Positions 8,565-18,385 of a stretch of 64,000 nt of DNA are shown here, one piece after another. A program made the translations under genes and the position numbers. Where the stretch lies: contig NZ_AXDW01000007.1 of NCBI RefSeq assembly GCF_000474945.1, positions 1-64,000 on the forward strand. Reading direction: 5' to 3'. This DNA comes from Solimonas soli DSM 21787. GTDB lineage: Bacteria > Pseudomonadota > Gammaproteobacteria > Nevskiales > Nevskiaceae. The stretch's first letter is position 1; each line of letters begins with the position of its first letter. The notes beneath the pieces were generated by a model. It saw only the letters and a program-made list of their open reading frames with translations. It made no database searches and had not been told where the DNA came from.

Positions 8565-9530
8565 TCAGAAACAGGCCGATCCATACCGATCGAGCGCGGC
8601 GCGCAAGCGCGCGCGCACCGCCTCGCGCAGCCCCGCCGGCCCCAGCACCTCCACGTCCGGCCCGTAGCGCAGGATGTCGAGGATGAGTTCCTCGTCGCGG
8701 TGGTAGGGCAAGGAGAGTTCGTAGCTGCCGTCGGGCAGCCAGACGCCCTGCTGCTGCGGATGCCACTGCTCGGCCGAGATCCAACGTGCACGCTCGGCGG
8801 TGAAGCGCAGCACGGCGGTGGCGGTCGGCGCGCCCGAGAAGATGCCATACGAGCCGCCCAGTTCGTCGTCGAGGCGTGCAGCGTCGATGTCCTGCGCCGC
8901 CGCGCTCAGCGCCTCGGCTTCGCGCACGCAATCGACGGCGAAGGTGCGCAGGCCGTTGGACTTGTGGCACCAGGCGTCGAGGTACCAGTTGTCGCGGTAG
9001 TGCACGAGACGCTGCGGCGAGATCTCGCGCGTCGTCACCTGCCCGCTGCCGCGCGCTTCGTAATCGATCTGCAGGCGCTTGCGCTGCAGCACCGCGGCGG
9101 CGATGGTCGCGAAGTGCTTGCCCGGCGGCCGCGCCGCGGCGCGCAGCAGGCGGATGCGGCCGGCCTCGCCGGTCTGCAGGTGCTGCGATTTGAGAATCTG
9201 GTCGAGGCGGTCGCGCAGCGGATCGAGCGCATCGTCGAGCAGGCCGGGCTGGAAGGTGGCGAGCAGCTGCTGCAGGCTCAGCAGCGATTGCAGTTCTTCC
9301 GGCGAGAACCAGAAGCCCGGCAGTTCGTAGGCGGCGTCGGTGTAGCGATAGCCGCGCGGCTCGCGCGAGCTTTCCAGCGGGGCGCCGAGCACGTCGCGCA
9401 GATAGGCGATCACGCGCTTGGTGGTCGCGCGCGAGCATTCGAGTTCGCTCATCACGCGCTCGAACGGCACCGGATAGCGCCGGCTCTTCAGCAGGCGATG
9501 CAGGCGGTAGACATGTTCGAACGATTTCAT
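8565..9530 (-). CDS. WYL-domain transcriptional regulator, probable CRISPR-Cas regulator
   Basis: This 321-residue protein has an N-terminal winged helix-turn-helix (MKSFEHVYRLHRLLKSRR, ECSRATTKRVIAYLRD), a WYL domain in the middle (RDNWYLDAWCHKSNGLRTFAVD) and a C-terminal extension. WYL domains bind nucleic acids or small ligands and often regulate CRISPR and other defence loci. The start is placed at 9530 because the HTH begins there; the open frame upstream reads as GC-rich noncoding DNA. It lies 134 bp upstream of cas3 on the same strand. The gap holds a short palindrome (8532-8544) that could be an operator. The exact ligand and target are unknown. Confidence 0.88.
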   Translation of the reverse strand: MKSFEHVYRLHRLLKSRRYPVPFERVMSELECSRATTKRVIAYLRDVLGAPLESSREPRGYRYTDAAYELPGFWFSPEELQSLLSLQQLLATFQPGLLDDALDPLRDRLDQILKSQHLQTGEAGRIRLLRAAARPPGKHFATIAAAVLQRKRLQIDYEARGSGQVTTREISPQRLVHYRDNWYLDAWCHKSNGLRTFAVDCVREAEALSAAAQDIDAARLDDELGGSYGIFSGAPTATAVLRFTAERARWISAEQWHPQQQGVWLPDGSYELSLPYHRDEELILDILRYGPDVEVLGPAGLREAVRARLRAALDRYGSACF

Positions 9531-9582
9531 GCGCAAAGAGTAGCGCGAATGCGCACGGCTCTCGGCGAGGGCCCCACCGCAC

Positions 9583-9616
9583 CCTGCCCTCTCCGCCCCG
9601 GCGCGGAGAGAGCAGG
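9583..9616. repeat. Intergenic palindromic hairpin
   Basis: Arms CCTGCcCTCTCCGC and GCGGAGAGaGCAGG pair over 13 of 14 positions with a six-base loop. It is related in sequence (CTCTCCGC core) to the perfect hairpin at 36234-36259. No T-run follows, so it looks like a dispersed extragenic palindrome rather than a classical terminator. Confidence 0.6.
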
Positions 9617-9663
9617 CAGGCACGTGGAATTTCGCCCGGCGCGATCGCGCCGCCGGCGCGGCG

Positions 9664-10302
9664 TCAGGCCGCTTTCGCGTATCGCTCGCGCTCGCGCCGC
9701 ATCACCTCGCGCACCGCCGGCAGCTCGAGCAGGCGCCGGTGATAGGCGGCCAGCGCCGGCCAGCGCGACATGGTCATCCTGACGTGCTGCGCCCAGTTGA
9801 GGATCACCAGCAGATAGGCATCGGCGACGGTGAAGCGCTCATCGACGAGCCACTCGCGATCCCGCAGCCGCGGATCGAGATAGTCGAAGCGCGCTTCGAG
9901 CAGGCCGAGCACGTAGCGCTGCAGCGCGTCCGGCGGCAGCACGCTCTGCTTGTGCGCGCCGAAGTACGGATTGAATACCGGCTTGTGCAGCTCGGTGGCG
10001 ATGTAGTTCAGCCACTCCTGCAGGCGGTAGCGCGCATCGCTGGCGGGCGGCGGCACCAGCTGCGCCTGCGGCGCGCGGTCGCCGATGTACTGCAGCACGG
10101 CGGCGCCTTCGGTGAGCACGCTGCCGTCGTCGAGTTCGAGCGCCGGCACGAGGCCTTTCGGATTGATGCTGTAGTAGTCGCGGCCGTCCTCGGTGCGCTT
10201 CGCCTTGTTGTCGACCCAGATCAGCTCGAAAGGCAGTCCTGCCACGATCAGGGCGAGATGCGCGGCGAGCGAGCAGGCCATCGCGTCGGCATACAGTTTC
10301 AT
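9664..10302 (-). CDS. Glutathione S-transferase family protein
   Basis: This 212-residue cytosolic GST has an N-terminal thioredoxin-like domain (MKLYADAMACSLAAHLAL) with a catalytic Ser/Cys region near residues 9-11, the cis-Pro segment GLVPALELDDGSVLTEGAAVLQYI, and an all-helical C-terminal domain with DAYLLVILNWA. It resembles the bacterial beta class (GstA), where CS residues near position 10 contact glutathione. It begins 23 bp after an alpha/beta hydrolase on the same strand, so the two are probably co-transcribed and under the neighbouring TetR regulator. Substrate is unknown. Confidence 0.93.
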   Translation of the reverse strand: MKLYADAMACSLAAHLALIVAGLPFELIWVDNKAKRTEDGRDYYSINPKGLVPALELDDGSVLTEGAAVLQYIGDRAPQAQLVPPPASDARYRLQEWLNYIATELHKPVFNPYFGAHKQSVLPPDALQRYVLGLLEARFDYLDPRLRDREWLVDERFTVADAYLLVILNWAQHVRMTMSRWPALAAYHRRLLELPAVREVMRRERERYAKAA

Positions 10303-10325
10303 GGATGTTCTCCTGGCATGTGTCT

Positions 10326-11219
10326 TCAGCGCCGCGGCGCGCCGAGGAAGCGCCGCGCCTCGTCGATGCCCGCGGCGTCCTTGAGCACACGCAGATGGCC
10401 GAGCCCTTCGACGTGGTGCAGGCGCGCCTGCGGCCAGTGCTGGCGCAGACGTTCGCCTTCCTGCACCGCGATCTCGCGATCAGCCATACCGTGGATGATC
10501 AGCAGCGGCACGCGCAACGACGGCGCCAGATCGGCCGGCGCGATGGCGGCGAACGGCAGCCCCAACCAGGCCTCGGCGCGACGCTGGAACCGCGCCCATG
10601 CGCGTGACGACATGCCGAGCCCGTCGCGGAAGCGCGCCCAGATCGCCTCGAAGCGCGCCGGCGGCGCGAAGTAGACCACGCGGCGCACGACGAGCCCGCG
10701 CGACAGGGCCAGCGTCGCGCCGGCGGCGCCGAGCGAATGCGCGACCAGCACGTCGATGCCGCCGAGCGCCTGCGCGAGGTCGGAGACCGCCTCGGCGAAG
10801 TGCAGGACCGAAGCGCGATCGCCGGACGACAGGCCGTGCCCCGGCAGGTCGATGGCGACGACCTCGTAGCCGGCGGCGACCAGCGGTTCGACGAGCGCCG
10901 TCATTTGCCCGGCATGGCCGCCCCAGCCGTGCACGAGCAGCGCACGCGGGCCCTCGCCCCAGCGCCAGACCGCCAGGCGCCCGCCGCGATGCGCGAAGGT
11001 CTCGCGACGGCCGGCCGCGAGAATCTCGCGTTCTCCCTCGCGCAGGGCCGCGCGCGGTGGCGTGAAGAAAAGACGCTGCGCAAAGCGCGCCGCGAGATCC
11101 GGCACGAGGCGATCGAGCAGGCGGAACGTCGAGCGCAAAGCCCTCGGCGTTTTAGATCGAACGATCGTGCTATTTTCTGACGAAGCAGGGGGCAGAGCGG
11201 TCAGCGAATGCGGGGCCAT
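10326..11219 (-). CDS. Alpha/beta hydrolase, likely TetR-controlled
   Basis: This protein of up to 297 residues has a full alpha/beta hydrolase fold: oxyanion region LLVHGWGGHAGQM, nucleophile elbow VAHSLGAAGA (Ser), acid HGMADREI (Asp) and GLGHLRVL (His). Substrate is not evident. The ATG at 11219 gives the longest form, but a probable TetR operator (11162-11176) falls inside its first 20 codons. A TTG at 11138, with GAGG a few bases upstream, may be the real start and would leave the operator in the promoter. It forms an operon with the downstream GST. Confidence 0.88.
   Translation of the reverse strand: MAPHSLTALPPASSENSTIVRSKTPRALRSTFRLLDRLVPDLAARFAQRLFFTPPRAALREGEREILAAGRRETFAHRGGRLAVWRWGEGPRALLVHGWGGHAGQMTALVEPLVAAGYEVVAIDLPGHGLSSGDRASVLHFAEAVSDLAQALGGIDVLVAHSLGAAGATLALSRGLVVRRVVYFAPPARFEAIWARFRDGLGMSSRAWARFQRRAEAWLGLPFAAIAPADLAPSLRVPLLIIHGMADREIAVQEGERLRQHWPQARLHHVEGLGHLRVLKDAAGIDEARRFLGAPRR
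11157..11176. promoter_or_regulatory. Candidate TetR operator at the hydrolase-GST operon
   Basis: The plus strand has a perfect ACGATCGT palindrome inside TCGAACGATCGTGCTATTTT. The 15 bases CGATCGTGCTATTTT (11162-11176) recur, in the opposite orientation, just upstream of the tetR start at 11856-11870. A shared element at both genes fits one regulator controlling itself and its neighbours. Confidence 0.6.
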
Positions 11220-11245
11220 GAGAATCCTCTTGCGGTTGCTTGCAG

Positions 11246-11848
11246 CTATGGAACGGAGCGGCTGCGGGTGAGCAGCGCGTCGAAAATCGCCTGCGCGCGC
11301 GGCAGCGCGCCGGCCTCGCGCATCAGGCGCCAGGAACTCTGGAAGACCATGGCGATGCCGAGCATCTCGTGCGCGAACACGGCCGGATCAAGGTCGCGGC
11401 GGAAGTGGCCTTCATCGATGGCGCCCTGCACGGCGCGCATGATCGCGTCGCGCCAGTCCTTCTGCGACTGCACGAGGCGATCGCGCACGGCGCCGTCGCG
11501 GCCGGCGTACTCGCTGGTGAGCTTCTGGAAGATGCAGCCGCGGCGCGCATCGTCGCCGCGTATCCATTCGAGATACTTGTCGAACAGCAGGCGCACGCGT
11601 GGCTCGCCGCGCGGCGTCGTCAGGGCCGGCTGCAGCACCTGCACGGTGAAGCGCGTGATGGCCTCCTGCAGCACGTCCAGCTGCAGCGCCTCCTTCGACT
11701 TGAAGTGCGCGAACAATCCGCTCTTCGACAGGCCCGTCTCGTCGGCAAGCGCACCGATCGACACGCCCTCGAGCCCGATCTCGCCGGCCATCGCCAGGGC
11801 GCGGTCGAGAATGAGCTTGCGGGTCTGCTCGCCTTTGCTGAGGTTCAT
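11246..11848 (-). CDS. TetR/AcrR family transcriptional regulator
   Basis: This 200-residue repressor has the TetR HTH at residues 1-55 (SKGEQTRKLILDRALAMAG, then VSIGALADETGLSKSGLFAHF). The C-terminal ligand domain contains the GCIFQKLTSEYAGRD segment found in the TetR_C group of efflux and electrophile regulators. The start is taken at 11848 (MNLSKGEQ), just before the HTH; the open frame further upstream crosses a terminator and is not coding. The operator-like site lies 8 bp upstream of the start. Likely targets are itself and the hydrolase-GST pair. Confidence 0.93.
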   Translation of the reverse strand: MNLSKGEQTRKLILDRALAMAGEIGLEGVSIGALADETGLSKSGLFAHFKSKEALQLDVLQEAITRFTVQVLQPALTTPRGEPRVRLLFDKYLEWIRGDDARRGCIFQKLTSEYAGRDGAVRDRLVQSQKDWRDAIMRAVQGAIDEGHFRRDLDPAVFAHEMLGIAMVFQSSWRLMREAGALPRAQAIFDALLTRSRSVP

Positions 11849-11855
11849 GGCCGGC

Positions 11856-11880
11856 AAAATAGCACGATCGGTCGTTTTGT
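11856..11880. promoter_or_regulatory. Candidate TetR autoregulatory operator
   Basis: The plus strand reads AAAATAGCACGATCGGTCGT followed by TTTGT. It contains inverted ACGA/TCGT half-sites around TCGG, plus the 15-base element shared with 11162-11176 in the opposite orientation. It sits just upstream of tetR, where a bound repressor would block its promoter. Confidence 0.6.
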
Positions 11881-11917
11881 AAAGACCTGCGGCACCGGCA
11901 AGCGATGAACGGTGACG

Positions 11918-11950
11918 CAAAAAATCGGGGCGCCCGAAGGCGCCCCGATT
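11918..11950 (-). terminator. Rho-independent terminator of groESL
   Basis: A perfect 12-bp stem, AATCGGGGCGCC paired with GGCGCCCCGATT around a four-base CGAA/TTCG loop, is followed on the minus strand by six T (11924-11919). It lies about 75 bp after the groL stop. A second hairpin (GGGGCCA/TGGCCCC, about 11982-11999) lies between it and groL. Confidence 0.9.
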
Positions 11951-12026
11951 CGAACCACTACCCGACCTGATCGGAAAGTCGGGGCCATGGATGGCCCCGG
12001 CTGCACCAGGGACGGTAATCGAGGAC

Positions 12027-13709
<1,683 letters not shown>

Positions 13710-14000
13710 TTACTTGCTGAAGACGGCGATGACGTCGTCTTCGCGCATGACGAGGAGATCCTCGCCGTCGACCTTCACTTCCGAACCCGAATACTTGCCG
13801 AACAGAACGACGTCGCCGACCTTGACATCAAGAGCGATCGGCTTGCCGTTGTCATCCTTCTTGCCCGGGCCGACGGCGAGGATCTCGCCCTTGACCGGCT
13901 TTTCGGCGGCGTTGTCCGGAATGATGATGCCGCCCGCCGACTTCTTTTCTTCTTCGAGACGCTTGACGATCACGCGATCGTGCAGGGGACGAAGCTTCAT
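13710..14000 (-). CDS. groS: 10-kDa co-chaperonin GroES
   Basis: This 96-residue protein is the lid of GroEL. It opens [18 protein letters not shown], has the mobile loop with [15 protein letters not shown] and ends with [11 protein letters not shown]. Length and sequence are canonical. The ATG at 14000 is preceded by GGGAGAT on the minus strand. It is the first gene of the groESL operon, controlled by the CIRCE element about 75 bp upstream. Confidence 0.99.
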   Translation of the reverse strand: MKLRPLHDRVIVKRLEEEKKSAGGIIIPDNAAEKPVKGEILAVGPGKKDDNGKPIALDVKVGDVVLFGKYSGSEVKVDGEDLLVMREDDVIAVFSK

Positions 14001-14072
14001 GATGAATCTCCCGATAGGTCAATGAGTTGGTGATTCCCGCGGCGAGCGCTCCAGACCGTTCTGGGCAGCCTG

Positions 14073-14099
14073 TTAGCACTCGCCATCGAAGGCTGCTAA
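14073..14099. promoter_or_regulatory. CIRCE operator (HrcA site) of groESL
   Basis: TTAGCACTC, nine bases, then GGCTGCTAA. The left arm is a perfect CIRCE arm; the right arm keeps TGCTAA but has GGC in place of GAG, so the inverted repeat is imperfect at three positions. It lies between the promoter and groES, where HrcA binding blocks transcription until heat shock. Confidence 0.9.
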
Positions 14100-14128
14100 T
14101 TCTTAGGGAGTGTTCGCCGGGATTCAAG
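14100..14128 (-). promoter_or_regulatory. Promoter of groESL
   Basis: On the minus strand CTTGAA (14128-14123) and TAAGAA (14105-14100) are separated by 17 bp. The CIRCE element begins immediately downstream, so HrcA would cover the start site. CTTGAA would also suit a sigma-32 -35 box, but no good CCCCAT -10 is present. Confidence 0.65.
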
Positions 14129-14384
14129 AGGCGTTCATGAAATAAGTCGCGCCGCGGTGCCGGGCGGCGGGCAGCGCCAGCCGCCCCGACGGTCACCCGC
14201 CGCCGCGCCGGGCCGACTGCCGCCCCGCCCGCGGCGGCGTCGCGCGCGCCAAACGCGGCCTAGAGCGCGCGTGCCGCGTCGTCGTCGTGGCCGATGCCCG
14301 ACGCAGCGTCGCGGCGACGACGAGAGTTCAGAGCATGTTCATGGTCCGCCGCCCATGGTGAGGCGCGACAGGAGATCCACGATC
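14129..14384. other. Gene-free stretch between groES control region and the egt genes
   Basis: About 250 bp of very GC-rich DNA with stacked CG-rich inverted repeats and short open frames that read as Arg/Pro/Gly runs. I see no gene. It must hold the promoter of the small gene at 14385, but no clear -35/-10 stands out. Confidence 0.6.
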
Positions 14385-14645
14385 ATGGAACCGATCAAGC
14401 AGCTGCTCGCCGCCTTCGTCCGCCGGCCATCCGAACAGTGGCGCTTCATCCGCCAGGCCGTACACGAAATCCATTTCGTGCTGCAGGGCGCCGCGCAACT
14501 CACCGCGGAGATCGAGGCGCGCCTCGCGCGGCTCGAGGCCGAGGCGGCACGGCAAGGCACGCCGGCCGCCGTCGGCACGCCCCGCCCGCGTCGGCGGCCG
14601 CCGCGCGGCCGCGGCGCGGCGCGGCGCGCGAACCGCCGCCCATGA
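14385..14645 (+). CDS. Small hypothetical protein upstream of egtB
   Basis: This 86-residue ORF starts MEPIKQLLAAFVRRPSEQWR. It has AGGAG nine bases before its ATG, the only convincing ribosome binding site in front of egtB. Residues 1-55 form an amphipathic helical region (FIRQAVHEIHFVLQGAAQL, EIEARLARLEAEAAR); the tail is Arg/Pro-rich low complexity. Its stop overlaps the egtB ATG (ATGA). I do not recognise a family. It may be a real coupling peptide for egtB translation; the Arg-rich tail could be out-of-selection sequence. Confidence 0.55.
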   Translation: MEPIKQLLAAFVRRPSEQWRFIRQAVHEIHFVLQGAAQLTAEIEARLARLEAEAARQGTPAAVGTPRPRRRPPRGRGAARRANRRP

Positions 14646-15922
14646 GCGTCAGCGCGCTGCGTCCGCCGGCGGACGCCATGCCGTCGCCGCCGCGCGCGGC
14701 GACGCTCGCCATCGACTATTCGCGCGTGCGCGCCGCCACGCTCGCGCACTGCGAAGGGCTGGAGGCCGAAGACACGGCGATCCAGTCGATGCCGAACGCG
14801 AGCCCGCTCAAGTGGCATCTCGCGCACACGAGCTGGTTCTTCGAGACCTTCGTGCTGCTTCGCGACGCCCGCTACCGGCCGCGCCGGCCCGGCTGGGACT
14901 TTCTCTTCAACTCCTATTATCAGGGCGTCAGACCGCTGCACGCGCGCGCGCAGCGCGGCCTGCTGTCGCGGCCGACGCTGGCCGATGTGGTCGCCTACCG
15001 CGCCGAAGTCGACGCCGCCATGCTCGGCCGCATCGCCGACGGCGTCGACGCAGAGGCCGGCGCGCTGATCCGGCTCGGCCTCGAGCACGAACAGCAGCAT
15101 CAGGAACTGATGATGATGGACCTGCTGCATCTGTTCTCGCTGAACCCGCTCGAACCGCGCTACCGCCACGCCGCCGTGCCGCCGGCCGGCATGGCGACGC
15201 CACTGCGCTGGCTCGACGGCCGCAGCGGCATCGTCCACATCGGCGCCACCGCGACCGAGGCGTTCGCCTTCGACAACGAGCGCCCGCGCCACCGCGTGCT
15301 GCTCGATCCGCACCGCATCGCCAACCGCCTCGTCACCAATGGCGAGTACCGTGCCTTCATCGCCGACGGCGGCTACCGCCGGCCATCGCTGTGGCTGTCC
15401 GACGGCTGGGCCGCCGTGCAGGCGCAGGGCTGGCAGCATCCGCTGTACTGGTCGGCCGATCTCGACAGCGAATACACGCTGTACGGCCGCATCGCGCTGG
15501 ATCCCGACCGGCCGGTGTGCCACGTCAGCCATTACGAGGCCGATGCCTATGCGCGCTGGGCCGGCGCGCGATTGCCCGGCGAGGCGGAGTGGGAAGACTT
15601 CGCCGCGCAGCATGCGCAGGAGGACAGCGACGACGCGGCGCCGCGCCTGCTGCCGCGTGCCGCGGAAACGACCGCCGGCGTCGCGCAGCTGTTCGGCGAC
15701 TGCTGGCAATGGACCGCGAGCGCCTACCTGCCCTACCCGCGCTTCCAGCCGCTGGCCGGCGCCGTCGGTGAATACAACGGCAAGTTCATGAGCGGGCAGT
15801 TTGTCCTGCGCGGCAGCGCCTGCGTCACGCCGGCCGGCCACGCGCGGCTGAGCTACCGCAATTTCTATTACCCCCACGATCGCTGGCAGTTCGCCGGCAT
15901 CCGCCTGGCGCAAGACGCATGA
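14642..15922 (+). CDS. egtB: Ergothioneine biosynthesis sulfoxide synthase EgtB
   Basis: This 426-residue iron enzyme joins hercynine to a thiol donor (gamma-glutamyl-cysteine or cysteine) with oxygen. The N-terminal DinB-like domain carries the iron-binding histidines in WHLAHTSWFFETF (H59/H62) and LEHEQQHQELMMMD. The C-terminal FGE-sulfatase domain has CHVSHYEADAYARWAGARLP and ends with GSACVTPAGHARLSYRNFY. The ATG at 14642 overlaps the preceding small ORF, and the stop overlaps egtD (ATGA), so the genes are coupled. Product acts in the cytoplasm in antioxidant ergothioneine synthesis. Confidence 0.96.
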   Translation: MSVSALRPPADAMPSPPRAATLAIDYSRVRAATLAHCEGLEAEDTAIQSMPNASPLKWHLAHTSWFFETFVLLRDARYRPRRPGWDFLFNSYYQGVRPLHARAQRGLLSRPTLADVVAYRAEVDAAMLGRIADGVDAEAGALIRLGLEHEQQHQELMMMDLLHLFSLNPLEPRYRHAAVPPAGMATPLRWLDGRSGIVHIGATATEAFAFDNERPRHRVLLDPHRIANRLVTNGEYRAFIADGGYRRPSLWLSDGWAAVQAQGWQHPLYWSADLDSEYTLYGRIALDPDRPVCHVSHYEADAYARWAGARLPGEAEWEDFAAQHAQEDSDDAAPRLLPRAAETTAGVAQLFGDCWQWTASAYLPYPRFQPLAGAVGEYNGKFMSGQFVLRGSACVTPAGHARLSYRNFYYPHDRWQFAGIRLAQDA

Positions 15923-16881
15923 GCCGCCCGCGTCCGGCGAGAATCGAGCTTGCCGCCGCCGACTACTGCGGTGAGGTCCTGCGCGGCCTGCGCCGCACGC
16001 CGAAGCGCCTGCCGTCGAAGTTCTTCTACGACGCCCGCGGCTCGGCGCTGTTCGAACGCATCTGCGAGCAGCCGGAGTACTACCTCACGCGCGCCGAACT
16101 CGAGATCGTCGACGCTCACGCCGCCGACATTGCCGACGCGCTCGGCGCCGGCGTCGCGCTGATCGAGTACGGCAGCGGCAGCGCGCGCAAGACGGCCAGG
16201 CTGCTCACCGCCCTGCGCGAATGCGCCGCCTACGTGCCGGTCGAGATTTCGCCGTCGGCGCTGCAGGGCTGCGCCAGGCGCATCGCGGCGCTGGCAGCGG
16301 GCCTGCCGATCGCGCCGGTCTGCGCCGACTTCACGCAGTTTTCGCTGGCGCCGGACGTCCTGCCGCCGCATCGCCGCCGCGTCGTCTACTTCCCGGGTTC
16401 GACGCTCGGCAATTTCGACGACGCCGGGGCGCTCGCCCTGCTGCGCCAGATGCGCCGCCAGATCGGCGACTCCGGCGCCGCGCTGATCGGCATCGATCTG
16501 CGCAAGGACGCCGCCACGCTCGAGGCCGCCTACAACGACGCCGCCGGCGTCACCGCCGACTTCACGCTCAACATGCTGGCGCGCTTCAACCGCGAGCTGC
16601 GCGCCGACTTCCAGCTGCGCCGCTTCGCGCATCGGGCGCGCTGGAATGCCGAGGCTTCGCGGATCGAGACGCACATCGTCAGCCTCGCCGAGCAGGACGT
16701 CCGCGTCGCCGGCTGGCGTTTCCACTTCGCGGCCGGCGAAGCGATGCTGGTCGAATGCAGCTGCAAGTATTCGCTGCCGCAGTTCGCCGCGCTCGCCGCC
16801 AGGGCCGGCCTGCGCGTGCAGCGCATGTGGACCGACGCGCGGCAGCGCTTCAGCGTGCAGCTGCTGGTGCCGCTGCGCTGA
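15919..16881 (+). CDS. egtD: L-histidine N-alpha-methyltransferase EgtD
   Basis: This 320-residue SAM enzyme trimethylates histidine to hercynine, the first step of ergothioneine synthesis. The diagnostic start KRLPSKFFYDARGSALFERI and EYYLTRAELEIV are present. The SAM-binding LIEYGSGSARKTARLL and FPGSTLGNFDDAGAL motifs are intact. It overlaps egtB by four bases. EgtB plus EgtD is the minimal two-gene proteobacterial pathway; the C-S lyase (EgtE) is not in the window. Confidence 0.97.
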   Translation: MSRPRPARIELAAADYCGEVLRGLRRTPKRLPSKFFYDARGSALFERICEQPEYYLTRAELEIVDAHAADIADALGAGVALIEYGSGSARKTARLLTALRECAAYVPVEISPSALQGCARRIAALAAGLPIAPVCADFTQFSLAPDVLPPHRRRVVYFPGSTLGNFDDAGALALLRQMRRQIGDSGAALIGIDLRKDAATLEAAYNDAAGVTADFTLNMLARFNRELRADFQLRRFAHRARWNAEASRIETHIVSLAEQDVRVAGWRFHFAAGEAMLVECSCKYSLPQFAALAARAGLRVQRMWTDARQRFSVQLLVPLR

Positions 16882-16897
16882 AGCGCTGCCGCGGGGG

Positions 16898-18385
16898 TCA
16901 GAACCTCGCCGCCACGCGGAACAGCAGATTGGCCTCGCTGCGCCGGCGCAGATCATCGGCGACGCCGCTGTGCTGCACCGGCATGGCGGCGGCAAGGCTG
17001 GCTTCGGCGAAGCGCCAGTTCGCGCGCAGTTCGGCGCCGACATCGGCGAGCTGGATCGCGGGCAGGCCGGCGTCGTTCGCCAGGCGGCTGTAGCCGTATT
17101 CGGCGAATACGCGCGGTTTCAGCTGCAGATCGGCGACACGCCATCCGGCGTACTGCAGATCGAGCGACGCGTAGGCGCCGCTGTCGCCGACCGCGATGCC
17201 CGGCAGATAGGCGGCGACATTGTCGATGCCGCCCAGCACCCATTGGCTCTGCTCCGGCAAGCTGTCGCCGCTGTACTGGCCGGCGAGCGCCAGGCCCGCA
17301 TCGAATGCGTCGCTGAGCTTGAGATTGAAGCTGGCGCTCGCGCGGCCGAGCAGGTAGCCGAGATCGGCACCGCTGCCCGATTCGCCGCCGCGCAATCCCT
17401 GGCGCGCCGTCAGGCTGAGGTCGGCATCGAGCGGCCTGCCGGCCCAGGCGCCGCTGCGCGAATAGTGCGTGCCGATCTGCAGGGAGGGATATTCCTCGCG
17501 CTGCGTGACGATGGCGTCCTCGGGGCGCAGATCACGCTGCTCGTGCGTGTACTCGACGCGCACATCGAGCAGCCAGCGGCTGCGCAGCGTCGCCGCCACC
17601 GGATACAGCCAGGCGGCCTGCAGCTCGCGCAGCTGGCCGTCGAGATCGTCCTCGCCGCGATAGTCGAAGGCATGGCCGGTAAGGCCGATCGCGCCGAAGG
17701 CCGTGGCGCGGCTCCAGGTCAAGGTCTCTTCGTTGAAATGGTCGGCGTTGGCGTCGCCGAGCCAGGTCAGCGCGGTGTGCCAAAGCAGCTTGAACTGATC
17801 GCCGACGACATTGCTGTGGCGCAGATCGAGATCGAGGAAATTGCGGCCGACGAAGCGATTGCCCGGGTTCCAGATCTCCGCGCGCGCGCTGCTGGTGTCG
17901 CGGCGGCCGCCTTCCTGTTCGATGTCGAGCACCAGGCCGTTCGGCGTCTCCTCCAGCTGCGTCTGCGCCTCGATGCCGGCGCGCTCGGCCTGCACGTTGG
18001 CGAGCGCGCGCCGCTTTTCGAACGTGCGCTCGTTCAACGGCGCGCCGACCAGCGGTTCGAAATACGGCATCAGCACGCGCGGCGCCCGCACCTCGGCGAC
18101 ACGGCGTTGTTCGACGAGCACGTAGACGTCATCGCCATCGAGCGCGTAGCGCAGCTGCGCGGACAGCAGGCCCTGCTCGTAGTAGGCGCGCGCCAGGCCA
18201 TGCAGCAGTTCGTCGACGCTCATGGCGCCGTCGACCGCCGCGCGCAGCGTACGCGCCGGCAGGCGCGGCGTCTGCGGCAGGTGCAGACGATAGGCGCCGA
18301 CCGTCGCGGCGGCGGCGCCGCGATCGGCGATATCGGCGATGTCGGTCTCCTGCGGCGGCAGCGGTGGCGGCAGCGCGATCGTCAT
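16898..18385 (-). CDS. TpsB/ShlB-type (POTRA-barrel) outer-membrane protein
   Basis: This 495-residue protein resembles two-partner secretion transporters. Residues about 55-165 form POTRA-like modules (MSVDELLHGLARAYYEQGLL; TFEKRRALANVQAERAG; TPNGLVLDIEQ). The remainder alternates beta strands (NRFVGRNFLDLDLRHSN, SQWVLGGIDNVAAYLPG) and ends NLLFRVAARF, a barrel terminus with aromatic last residue. The start at 18385 follows GGAG closely and overlaps the stop of a small upstream ORF. No signal peptide is visible from this start, odd for an outer-membrane protein. No TpsA partner lies adjacent. Confidence 0.82.
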   Translation of the reverse strand: MTIALPPPLPPQETDIADIADRGAAAATVGAYRLHLPQTPRLPARTLRAAVDGAMSVDELLHGLARAYYEQGLLSAQLRYALDGDDVYVLVEQRRVAEVRAPRVLMPYFEPLVGAPLNERTFEKRRALANVQAERAGIEAQTQLEETPNGLVLDIEQEGGRRDTSSARAEIWNPGNRFVGRNFLDLDLRHSNVVGDQFKLLWHTALTWLGDANADHFNEETLTWSRATAFGAIGLTGHAFDYRGEDDLDGQLRELQAAWLYPVAATLRSRWLLDVRVEYTHEQRDLRPEDAIVTQREEYPSLQIGTHYSRSGAWAGRPLDADLSLTARQGLRGGESGSGADLGYLLGRASASFNLKLSDAFDAGLALAGQYSGDSLPEQSQWVLGGIDNVAAYLPGIAVGDSGAYASLDLQYAGWRVADLQLKPRVFAEYGYSRLANDAGLPAIQLADVGAELRANWRFAEASLAAAMPVQHSGVADDLRRRSEANLLFRVAARF

